NCBI GenBank assembly: GCA_963971405.1 | Contig: OZ020484.1 | Coordinates: 43,112,770-43,176,769, forward strand | Reading direction: 5' to 3' | DNA length: 64,000 bases | DNA from: Psococerastis gibbosa | Taxonomy: Eukaryota > Arthropoda > Insecta > Psocodea > Psocidae | Shown here: positions 59,301 through 64,000 of the stretch, in pieces | How the letters are laid out: the number at the start of each line of letters is the position of its first letter | Position numbering within the stretch: position 1 is the first letter of the stretch | Notes under the pieces: generated by a model | What the model was told of the DNA's origin: nothing | Database searches by the model: none | The model's input: the letters and a program-made list of their open reading frames with translations, nothing else | Program-made: the position numbers and the translations under genes

Positions 59301-60781
59301 CCCAATGCGGTGCAGATGAGTGGCGAGGTAGTCATGACCTGTGGTGGTTCTGAACGCTGCGACAGCCACGGCCCTGGGCAGTGACCTCGGGATAGGGTTG
59401 TCGATCAGTCTGGCCCAGCTTTTCCCTAAGCTGACTTGGGAGTAGTGCGCTCTTGACCAGGTCCCGATGGCTCGGTTGATTGCTGCCTTGGCGGATGTGT
59501 ATGATTGTGGGCAGGCTGGCTGCTGAAAGGTCGTACCTTGCTTTGCCAATTCGTCGGCCTTCTCGTTTCCATCGATCCCAACGTGACTCGGGATCCATTG
59601 TAGCATGATGTGCCACCCGGCCACTATGAGCGTGGAGAGTCTTGAGCGACAGAGAAGTGTCTTGGTGCAGTCTGTAGCTTTGTTAGTGGCAAGTGCGCAT
59701 ATTGCTGCCTGGCAATCGATCAAAAAGACTACCTTCCGTTTGGGACCAGTATGGTGATCTAGGTGGGCGGCAGCTTCGTATATGGCCGCTATCTCTCCAT
59801 CGTAGTTCGTAAGAGGTGCGCCTACAGCTACGGAGCCTTGGAAGTTAGTTGAGGTATAACCTGCTCCAGTGTTGCCCGAGCCTGGCATGGAAGAGCCGTC
59901 ACAGTATATATGGAGCCACTCAGTTGCTGGATACGTTGCAATGTAAACAAAGGGTTAGTTTTTAAATGTTTTTGATACTCTACTATTTACTTATTTTTTA
60001 CTTATTTCTTATTTATTTTTTGCGTTGTCAACTATGTATGTATGTATGTTGTGACCTATTTGTAAAACCATTTTTAAGTAATTCTTCTGTGTTTAGTTTA
60101 TAGGCCTAAGTAGTTTTTGTTTCTTTATTTATCATATTTACTTATTTACTATATGTATTAGACTACATGTATTACACCTAAGGGGCAATGTCCTTGCCCT
60201 GTTGTAATATAAGTAATAATAAAAATAATAAATAATAATAATACTCGGTGGCACGAGAAAATTGACACAATAATGATGTGATATGAATGTTTCTAATCCT
60301 TCTCAATATGAAGAAGATCCATAAACACACAACCATAGTCTATATTAACCTCCAATGCTTCCTGTCACTCCACTTCTGACCGTTCAGCACTTCCCTGGTG
60401 CCAGATTCCTAACAACATCCACAATTCTGTAACTCGTTCTTAGGCTTCCTCTTCTTTAAACTTAATTTATCTTCCTTTACAGAACATGTATTTTTGTGGC
60501 AAGGTCTCAGGTTTTCACTATGCTAGGTTGGTTCAGTAATAACTCATTATTTATTAACCTAGCCAGCATATTTTCTGTTGCAGGTGGCTCTATTCCAACT
60601 TCCTGACGTGACCCTGATGGTGTCGGTCTATACGAAGCGCAGTATGAACCGGCGGGAAATGGTCGGCTGGTTCTCGCTGGGTCTCAACAGCTCCGGCGAG
60701 GAAGAACTCGGTCATTGGAATGACATGAGGGATGCGCGGGGGGAGCAGATCGGTCGTTGGCATATCCTAGTTGACTCATAG
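35292..60781 (+). CDS. Syt14: Synaptotagmin 14/16-like tandem C2 protein (eight coding exons)
   Basis: Coding exons are 35292-35325, 55911-56081, 56603-56880, 57434-57625, 57719-57827, 58168-58325, 58681-59004 and 60584-60781, coding for 487 residues. All junctions are GT-AG and in frame (phases 1, 1, 0, 0, 1, 0, 0). Residues 13-38 form a membrane segment (ATVFFGAVALLVIFLLAFFL) followed by YYKKF and VGFPFLCC, the arrangement seen in SYT14/16. A Ser-rich linker follows. C2A starts near residue 190 (GCLEVAFAYDAPMRKMTVHV) and C2B near residue 338 (PELLLGIAYNGTTGRLSVEV). The protein ends GRWHILVDS, matching the conserved RWHxLL end. SYT14/16 C2 domains are regarded as Ca2+-independent and act in membrane trafficking. 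The N-terminus before the membrane span is only about a dozen residues. 14 versus 16 is not resolved. Confidence 0.93.
35440..35830 (-). pseudogene. Decayed LINE C-terminal fragment with zinc-knuckle-like motif
   Basis: Minus-strand frame reads SLAARARRAGHITTNEYLHR, then FHLIESPVCRACGLANETLE and HILL, then a stop before C. The C-x2-C...H...C pattern after HLHR-like text is the C-terminal motif of LINEs such as those at 46602 and 59110, but the sequence differs, so it is another family. Confidence 0.6.
36751..36933. mobile_element. hAT-like MITE with exact 8-bp duplication
   Basis: Ends CAGGCCCGTACCCAGG and CCTTGGGTACGGGCCTG. TTACCGGT is duplicated exactly at 36743-36750 and 36934-36941. G- and C-tracts lie just inside the ends, as in the relatives at 20016 and 52701. 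Confidence 0.88.
37228..37425 (-). repeat. tRNA-derived SINE, family A, copy A2
   Basis: Minus-sense head with TAGTGGTACAGACTCCG (box A region) and GGTTCGAGTCCC (box B). The body has AGCAGGCGGTCCCGGGCC, and the tail is TTATTTTATTTATT. Confidence 0.75.
37445..37777 (+). pseudogene. RTE-like LINE 3' fragment
   Basis: First frame LRRTAEAELLLTVKKRKLTY. A shifted frame then reads KYCVLHVIIQGKIAGGLPAE, LKNLRQWFGQCMTTLIRVAV and IAMMIANLHWKRH. This is typical of the C-terminus of RTE-type LINEs. Frameshifts make it dead. Confidence 0.75.
38043..38480 (-). CDS. Unidentified open frame of about 140 codons
   Basis: The minus-strand frame is open from about 38480 to a stop near 38043. It reads AILRQRGVFNNKNRPKKRWR and then RRSRLPPTGF. 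An acidic Ser/Glu-rich middle follows (TSTSSDEEVQGPELPALLNE), and it ends RRLLVRANEEKE. A possible acceptor AG lies near 38483. The composition looks protein-like and not like a shadow frame, but I do not recognise the family. It could be the last exon of an antisense gene within the synaptotagmin intron, or a transposon gag/ORF1 relic. Confidence 0.35.
   Translation of the reverse strand, partial: ASAILRQRGVFNNKNRPKKRWRRSRLPPTGFTSNLKSIGLEGMVEGTSTSSDEEVQGPELPALLNEDDLRSVGQEPGAELNNQIWENGGDSHSFGRKTYFCNVEASRSEMKLLEERSGISGYEPIVEGIAASVRRLLVRANEEKE
38485..38503. repeat. (TA)n(GA)n microsatellite
   Basis: Alternating TATATATA then GAGAGAGAGAGAG. Other simple tracts in the window include (TA)n at 39184-39203, AATn at 32289-32310, GTAn at 10151-10168 and AAAG runs near 42838 and 43305. 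Confidence 0.8.
39060..40035 (+). repeat. Family Q repeat, forward arm of a large inverted pair
   Basis: Matches the reverse complement of 43340-44020 over several blocks: ACCAATGTTCGACTT, AAAACCACCCTCCGTTCAAA, GATAATGGTGATCAACACTT, GAACACAAGAGTGTTTTGTG and CTGATCGGCCAGAGCCGAAA. About 260 bases around 39205-39470 are extra in this arm. Confidence 0.75.
40581..40963. mobile_element. hAT-like MITE with CAGGGTTGCC ends
   Basis: Ends CAGGGTTGCCAAATAC and ACGTTTGGCAACCCTG. The flanks share ACCTTAT (40572-40578 and 40964-40970), probably an 8-bp duplication with one changed base. The interior has a TCCCTTACG...CGTAAGGGA hairpin. Confidence 0.7.
40983..41119. mobile_element. Diverged family H element, copy H10
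   Basis: Starts GGCGGCTATTCCACTTGTC after TTA and ends TGACAATTGGAATAACC. The interior TCAATAATTGATGAGATTTT and CATTGTCCATTTT recur reversed at about 1000-1080. Confidence 0.6.
41200..41420 (+). repeat. Highly diverged family R-type segment
   Basis: TCTGTATCTCTGTCTG is followed by TTCGTCGATTTGTGAACAAT, CTACTCGATGGATTTCTATG and ACTCCAAAGAACGGC, in the same order as in R copies. Confidence 0.5.
42385..42865 (+). pseudogene. LINE 3' end (CR1/L2/Jockey-like tail), copy 1
   Basis: Reads EYQIDDKGKYNTRNPKKLKF, then NKYGERLNKVLIPKI and LNELPPQMKKFKQMGELKAG, before a stop. The pattern YNTR...P...N.LP...LK...W is the C-terminal tail of CR1/Jockey-type reverse transcriptases. The 3' UTR ends in a hairpin CTTGTCCAG/CTGGACAAG and an AAAG repeat. 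Confidence 0.7.
42866..43330 (+). pseudogene. LINE 3' end, copy 2, directly joined to copy 1
   Basis: Same tail (42866-43070 coding, stop at 43068) and the same 3' hairpin and AAAG repeat (to about 43330). It starts at the same codon region as copy 1, immediately after the AAAG tract of copy 1, making a head-to-tail pair. Confidence 0.7.
43340..44020 (-). repeat. Family Q repeat, reverse arm
   Basis: Inverted partner of 39060-40035, see that entry. The arms are separated by about 3.3 kb that includes the tandem LINE tails. Confidence 0.75.
44227..44913 (-). repeat. Family R repeat, copy R4, right end missing
   Basis: Left end GCTTTCCTTATACTACG at 44883-44899 on the plus strand. Standard R order from 44913 down to GGTGGGGTAAATAATAG, then cut off before the C-tract. 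Confidence 0.75.
45318..46064. mobile_element. Foldback element with about 100-bp inverted ends
   Basis: Ends CGAGTCGGTCGGGGACACTC and GAGTATCCCCGACCGACTCG, then the shared TTCGTTTGCACTGCGCATG in both arms. The middle is A/T-rich with no ORF. No clear target duplication was found. Confidence 0.7.
46300..46415. mobile_element. Short foldback
   Basis: GGTCAGTTGAAGGAGGCGTACTG and CAGTACGCCTCAGTCAACTGA are inverted around an about 50-bp loop. Confidence 0.5.
46602..50871 (+). mobile_element. 5'-truncated non-LTR retrotransposon with reverse transcriptase and RNase H, split by an insertion
   Basis: TGGTGTTTATA is duplicated exactly (46591-46601, 50872-50882). The RT frame is intact to 48563: AGPDGFLPDFVKN, YRPISLTSVCCKV, AVLVDFKAAYDKIW, LRQGLPQGAVLSCLLFNV and FADDVIIW with its catalytic Asp pair. 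An RNase H domain starts at YTDVSYIPETRAAGAG, then NYDGEVRAVYEALK. It is cut at 48563 by a 1.64 kb insert and resumes at 50213, in the same frame, with VVFLIDSQAAI and WVLSHVGIYGNEKADAKAK. It ends with CPLCHGGRMDEDHLRDC and SGVG before TAA at 50858. The endonuclease domain is lost by 5' truncation. The RT-RNase H layout fits the I/LOA/Outcast group, and the final assignment needs a tree. It lies in the sense orientation in the synaptotagmin intron. Confidence 0.9.
48564..50205. mobile_element. 1.64 kb insertion inside the LINE RNase H domain
   Basis: Removing 48564-50212 joins GCATTGAAA to CACATTACAGCA and restores the frame. ATTGAAA (48557-48563) and ATTCAAA (50206-50212) flank it, a 7-bp duplication with one mismatch. 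The insert has no ORF with known homology. It has a TATA-like TGGTATAAAA at about 50071 and GC-rich blocks. This could be a solo LTR or a non-autonomous element. No clean TG...CA or long inverted ends were found. Confidence 0.6.
51092..52041 (+). pseudogene. 5'-truncated RTE-like LINE with one in-frame stop
   Basis: ACAAATTAAG is duplicated exactly (51082-51091, 52042-52051). The frame starts with RQGVRQGCSLSPALFNIY, then MIRFADDIALIADDEEELQ (the RT catalytic motif). A single TAA at 51361 breaks it. The same frame continues with YLGSTITEDNSS, VLLYGCETWTIADKELK, LEAFEMWCYRRMLRISWRDH, RAKWMGHLLRHE and RGRPKKEFMDQ, to a stop at 52018. This tail is typical of RTE-type endonuclease-reverse transcriptases. 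Most of the RT and all of the endonuclease are absent. Confidence 0.88.
52701..52859. mobile_element. hAT-like MITE, older relative of 20016
   Basis: Ends TATGGCCGTGCCCGGGG and CCTGGGCACGGCCTTG. Possible 8-bp duplication CTTAGTAG / CTTTGGAG with two mismatches. Confidence 0.7.
53134..54033 (-). repeat. Family R repeat, full copy R5, with a LINE tip inserted
   Basis: Minus-sense copy with complete ends (GAACCGGTCCGAG at 53134; TTGGAAAGC at 54033). It carries a 51-bp LINE tip at 53188-53238. Confidence 0.82.
53188..53238 (-). mobile_element. 51-bp LINE 3' tip with 12-bp target duplication
   Basis: ACATTAGTAGAT is duplicated exactly (53176-53187, 53239-53250). On the minus strand the insert reads RQMAYQPRTGVG then a stop, matching the last residues of the RNase H-bearing LINE. 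It ends in a GAAGAAGAAGAAG tail. Confidence 0.85.
54042..54190 (-). repeat. tRNA-derived SINE head, family D
   Basis: Minus-sense CCTGGCTCAGCGGTTAGCAC (box A) and GGTTCAAATCC (box B) with tRNA-like spacing. The acceptor stem does not pair, so it is not a functional tRNA. Confidence 0.6.
54353..54469. mobile_element. Family H foldback MITE, copy H6
   Basis: Ends GGCGCATATTCCACCTACG and ATATGAATAAGCGCC. Flanks TTG / TTA. GACGTGGTAGCAGACC lies in one arm and GTCTGCTACCACGTC in the other. Confidence 0.8.
54760..54965 (-). repeat. Family B repeat, copy B2
   Basis: Reverse of 10165-10393 (TTCAAAGCTGCAGATAA, GTGTTTCCCAAGTGG, TTCGGAATCCACTATAATC). Confidence 0.7.
55181..55376 (-). repeat. tRNA-derived SINE, family A, copy A3
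   Basis: Close to A2. Shares ACCGCCTGCTTTACATGCCC and GTGTGGGACTCGAACCATC (box B in reverse). Confidence 0.75.
55383..55612 (-). repeat. Family B repeat, copy B3
   Basis: Same as B2 but includes CCACACCGTGGCCTGGGAC and a terminal CTA microsatellite. Confidence 0.7.
55627..55803 (-). repeat. tRNA-derived SINE, family A, decayed copy A4
   Basis: GGCTATAAGTCC, ACCGCCTGGTTTACATGCCC and TCCGAAG are kept. Box B is lost (TTGGTATTGGAAGG). It ends about 110 bases before the membrane-span exon. Confidence 0.6.
55911..56081 (+). other. Syt14: Synaptotagmin exon 2: membrane span
   Basis: 57 codons with a 22-residue hydrophobic stretch, then KKFRAVNLVGFPFLCC and a basic end (RKSARSKQ). The Cys pair after the span is a likely palmitoylation site by analogy with other synaptotagmins. 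Confidence 0.85.
57434..58325 (+). other. Syt14: Synaptotagmin exons 4-6: C2A domain
   Basis: Exons 57434-57625, 57719-57827 and 58168-58325 encode GCLEVAFAYDAP, ARDIPSKDRGG, VRCLLLPSKKQKHKSKIR, ESFLLHRINPEDVNSMGVRF and GECVVSFAALNLELETNMWL. The Lys-rich strand (PSKKQKHKSK) is the polybasic C2 face. Several of the usual calcium-binding Asp positions appear replaced. Confidence 0.85.
58681..60781 (+). other. Syt14: Synaptotagmin exons 7-8: C2B domain and C-terminus
   Basis: Exons 58681-59004 and 60584-60781 encode LLLGIAYNGTTGRLSVEVVK, APDTYVKLCLVSSTGQ, TSTRRGQPNPLFKETFVFQ, VALFQLPDVTLMVSVYTKRS and EMVGWFSLGLNSSGEEELGHW, then GRWHILVDS. The intron between them holds an antisense LINE. Confidence 0.88.
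59110..59935 (-). mobile_element. 5'-truncated LINE with RNase H, antisense in the synaptotagmin intron
   Basis: TTGCAATGTAAACA is duplicated exactly (59096-59109, 59936-59949). The minus-strand frame is intact for about 275 codons: YPATEWLHIYCDGSSMPGSG, NYDGEIAAIYEA, VVFLIDCQAAI, WIPSHVGIDGNEKADELAKQ, TTGHDYLATHLHRIG and CPLCDEPKKDAAHLPNC, ending RVGVG then TAG at about 59124-59126. The four RNase H acidic positions look present. Same family as 46602 but clearly diverged. Confidence 0.88.
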
Positions 60782-61845
60782 TCCTTGCCTTACATATGGA
60801 ACAACCCTCGTACAATTTGAGCCTTCGCCTTCCTTGACTACTGATGATTCCGCTATGGGTTTTGGGCTCTGTTGCGCAGTTGGGGCAATTTAACTAGCCA
60901 GAAGATGATGTTTTGAGACGCACAAAGAATAGTATAGATTTGCTAAAGCTTGTTGGAATGCCCTGCTTTTTGTTGAAACTCGATATTCAGTGCCAAGGCG
61001 AGACAGCAATGAACAATGTGCGCCATGGTGCTATTATTATTATTATTGGTCTTTACAACCATATGCCGTACACACATCCTGCTATAATATAATATCATAA
61101 ATTGTATAAACGTACTCACACTGCTAGTTTGATGGGAGTGGTGGCGATTGTTGAGTGCCTATAGGTACGACCGTGACGAATGATACATGGTCACTAGCGA
61201 AGTAAAAATGCTGCAGCAAAAGAGCTTAGAAAAGGTGTAACCAGATGGACACAATGTGAAACCTCTGGCCGTCATTAGTTATGTGCACAAATGGCCACAG
61301 CAACGGAGCCTTAAACTAATAGTGGGGTCAGAGCGTCGCCTAATTAAAAGTTAGTCAATAATATTGGCTTTTTGCTGACGAGTTAATTATTGTGCAACGT
61401 ATGTAGCAGGTGAATGTCATTTAAAATTGTAATAACTTCGCATCTATGATTGTGGGTTAACTGATTCGGCGTTTATAGGGCCAATTGAGTTAGCAGAGCG
61501 AGGGTGCCTTTGCAGGACCCTACTGACGACCGCTCCGGTTCCGGTTTCAAACGAGAAATAGCGTCTGTGAGTAAAAGTCGGTCGCGTTGTTGAAGCTCAG
61601 GTATTTCTTAAATAGTCTAAAAACCTGCGCTGTGCGTTATATATGGGCTGTTGTTCCGGCAGTGGAATGGTCCTATGTAGTTCCACGGTGATACAAAAAA
61701 AATTCGATTGAAATGTCTTCGCTGGAAAGAAAGAAATAAAATTGTCTTTATTTTCTATGTGGGAGAATTTTGGGCCTTTCAGTCCCCTCTTACAATTTAC
61801 TGGGAACTGGAGCTGCAGTCTGTGGGAGCCTCGACGAAAAAGATA
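60782..61845. other. Downstream flank of the synaptotagmin gene
   Basis: Probable 3' UTR, then unannotated sequence. No AATAAA close to the stop was found; one is near 61732. Nothing else recognised. Confidence 0.4.
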
Positions 61846-61850
61846 CTTAA

Positions 61851-62053
61851 GGCCCAAAGGTGATTTGAAAGCGGCAAAAACGCTGGGAAATCCGTGATTG
61901 AAACAAAAGGGTTGGTACAAAAACGTCTACTTCAGAACGCTGGTGCACGGGTTTGAAAATAGTGCATTAGCGTGCTTTTGAAGTAGACTGCGTTTTTGCC
62001 CATTTGCTTCAATGTCGAATTTCCCAGCGTCTTTGCCACATTGAAATCGGGCC
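61851..62053. mobile_element. Foldback MITE
   Basis: Ends GGCCCAAAGGTGATTTGAAAG and a complementary arm finishing TTGAAATCGGGCC. The inner pair GCTGGGAAATCCGTGATTG / GTCGAATTTCCCAGC and the CGTCTACTTC / GAAGTAGACTG pair form the stem. Flanks are TTAA and TTA. Confidence 0.65.
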
Positions 62054-62487
62054 TTACGGGGAAATTAAGAATAGAGATAAATTAGATGTATTGGGATAAC
62101 TTTATCTGACATTCAATAATTCGCTCAGAAATTGAATTGGAAGGGAAGGTCGCCCTTATTTTTAATAATTTAAAATTTTTCACCAGCCTCTCCCAGTTAC
62201 CTAGCCTATGCCTATTTACTAATTAGTGGGTATTTATTTATCCTAACTTAGCACCAATGTTGCAGCCTTATTCCTTATTGCTGCGCTACTGCCTTTCTTG
62301 GCGCAACAGTGTCTACAGATTATAGGTTTATAACTTGCCATATTTTGGTGCACAGTGTTTACTGGCTAGATTAATAATGCGAGAATGGTGAGGTTTTGCG
62401 AGCAAATCCGACACCCCTTAATGCTTTAATTTTAATTTAAAAAAAAATAACTGAAAATATTTGTAAAGCCATAAATGAGATAATATA

Positions 62488-62664
62488 AATGAGAAGTAAT
62501 GTTCCTCTACATTTTGATTCATAGTATGTGTCATGCATTAACACTGTTTCATCAGTTATTGAAGGCGTGGGATTTTTACTTAACTTTTTGCATCTGGCCA
62601 AACTATGATGGTGGCGGGTTAATTCTTCACAGAAAATTGTAGAGGAACATTTCTTCTAGTTTAT
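62488..62664. mobile_element. Short foldback element
   Basis: Arms GAAGTAATGTTCCTCTACA and TGTAGAGGAACATTTCTTC. A related arm (AGAAATGCTCCTCTACATTT) lies at 163-182. Confidence 0.6.
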
Positions 62665-62699
62665 GCCATTGTCAATGTGATCTGTGAAATTTGATTTTT

Positions 62700-63640
62700 T
62701 TTACATCAACCGGATGGGATGGCCGATCTGTTCGTAATAAGCCAATACAAAAACTCAACTTAGACCTAATACTCCGTTAGATGGCGGTTGAAACTTTAAA
62801 ATTGATACAGTAGATAGATGCTTTGTGAACACTTTGTGCACCGCAATGAGATTTGCTACGGTATTTATTTACATTCCACACGCGCATTGTTTTTGTGTCC
62901 TTGTTGCGCCGAGCACTAAATTTCACAAGTTTCAAAAAAAAAAAAATTAACCAATTCAATTTGACTTTGTAGAGATATACAATTAATAGACATGCTAGTG
63001 TTGTTTTCATATATTCTTTGTCAAATGAAAAATTTAAAGTGTCGTGTTTAAAATTCTCAGTGTAGTTATGATAATGATCTTCTGTGTGCTTAATTATAAG
63101 CACATAACTTGGCGGTTTTCGCTTTGTGTTTGTGCGATTTTATAACAACTTAGGTGAAATTTGCTGATTTTTTGTTGAACCGAAAATTGGAGGCTGGGAA
63201 ATTTAAAGCTTGAATTTGAGAAAGAATAATTTGGGTCACTCTTCTACACACTTCATCCCTGTATAAAAAATTAAGTCCATTAATTTTTTTTATAATTTGT
63301 AACTTCATCAGAGCCTATACTAAAGTACCGTAACTGAAAGTCCTCATACCATACACGAATTATCTAATTTATGAAAAAATCGCATTGCCAGGAATTAAAA
63401 ATTCCTTAATCATGTAACGAATAAAATACTAAACTATATATTATTCAACAATGGCAGACAGGCCATTTTTTAATACTAGAGTAGAAAATTAATAATAATA
63501 ATTAATACGGTATTTAGGCTACTACCCATAATTTCGATATTAATTATGGCAAAACTGTCTCTCATATCGTTGTAGGTATGATTTGAAAACACGTTAAAGC
63601 CACATATTATTCCATAAATTGATAATAGCTTCTCAAATGA
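62700..63640. other. A/T-rich flank
   Basis: No gene or repeat family recognised. Apparent open frames are low-complexity. Confidence 0.35.
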
Positions 63641-63679
63641 GCCGCCCTAAAGTTCTCTTACCAAGTAGTTTAGTCATAT

Positions 63680-63820
63680 ATATGAGAGACGGGATTTTCG
63701 AGGGCGCCAAAAATATTTTTTTGAATCCTGGCTCGTCATTGAATAGCTGGCCCCTGAAATTCAAAAATATATTTTTGGAGGGAAGAATCTCTCCATCTGT
63801 CCTATATACGAGTATAAATC
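63680..63820. mobile_element. Foldback MITE, family G relative
   Basis: Inverted arms around CCAAAAATATTTTTTTGAATCC and AAAAATATATTTTTGGAGGG. The right end GGAAGAATCTCTCCATCTGTCCTATATACG corresponds to the right end of the copy at 19620. Confidence 0.5.
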
Positions 63821-63852
63821 TAGTAGGTATGAACTTCAAATACCTACCTTTA

Positions 63853-63992
63853 GGCGCTTATTCCACCAGCGTCAATAGTGATAGTAAATGTAGTATTGAC
63901 GTGGTAGCAGACATTAAAGACAGTCTAAAAATGTCTGCTACCACGTCAATACTACATTTAATATCACTATTGACGTTGGTGGAATAAGCGCC
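63853..63992. mobile_element. Family H foldback MITE, copy H7
   Basis: Ends GGCGCTTATTCCACCAGCG and TTGGTGGAATAAGCGCC, with TTA duplicated exactly (63850-63852, 63993-63995). Near-perfect 140-bp palindrome with GACGTGGTAGCAGACATT in both arms. Likely one of the youngest H copies. Confidence 0.88.
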
Positions 63993-64000
63993 TTATGGGA

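Noticed and set aside
61597..61920. 107-codon minus-strand frame
   Set aside because: It overlaps the arm of a foldback element and shows no family motif.

Overview
The window is nuclear DNA from a multicellular eukaryote, most likely an arthropod and probably an insect. It is A/T-rich. Host genes have short exons with GT-AG introns, and the space between exons is packed with DNA transposon derivatives, SINEs and non-LTR retrotransposon pieces. I cannot name the species. There are no bacterial operons, CRISPR arrays or rRNA genes.

Five host genes can be read. (1) 301-426 (+): last coding exon of an ABCC/MRP-type ABC transporter whose body lies before the window. (2) 2393-9531 (-): mitochondrial transcription factor B2 (TFB2M-like) in four exons, tail to tail with the transporter. 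(3) 11307-12707 (-): OPA3-like mitochondrial protein, two exons. (4) 17090-26054 (+): DDB2, the UV-damage WD40 protein, six coding exons, with a long basic N-terminal extension. (5) 35292-60781 (+): a synaptotagmin 14/16-type tandem-C2 membrane protein in eight coding exons, with a 20.6 kb intron. The reading frame stays open across every proposed junction in these genes, which is the main support for the models. The genes do not form a pathway. TFB2M and OPA3 are both mitochondrial, but they sit in separate transcription units.

Layout of the repeats. 2.9-9 kb: a GC-ended repeat (called family R here), a foldback mariner relic carrying a SINE, and a TTAA-flanked foldback, all in or near TFB2M introns. 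10-17 kb: SINE-like repeats, a decayed minisatellite and foldbacks between OPA3 and DDB2. 18-26 kb: DDB2 introns holding R copies, several Harbinger-like MITEs (family H), a hAT-like MITE and a piggyBac-like MITE. 26-35 kb: divergent R copies, a composite H element, a 10-bp-duplication foldback and LINE tips. 35-56 kb: the giant synaptotagmin intron, with a large inverted repeat pair (family Q), tandem LINE 3' ends, a 5'-truncated LINE with reverse transcriptase and RNase H split by a 1.64 kb insertion, an RTE-like LINE and a SINE cluster. 56-64 kb: the C2-domain exons, one antisense LINE insertion, and foldbacks in the downstream flank.

Many insertions carry target-site duplications that can be read directly: 8 bp for hAT-like, 3 bp for H, TTAA for two foldbacks, TA for mariner, and 10-14 bp for LINEs. 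The order of several insertions can therefore be reconstructed.
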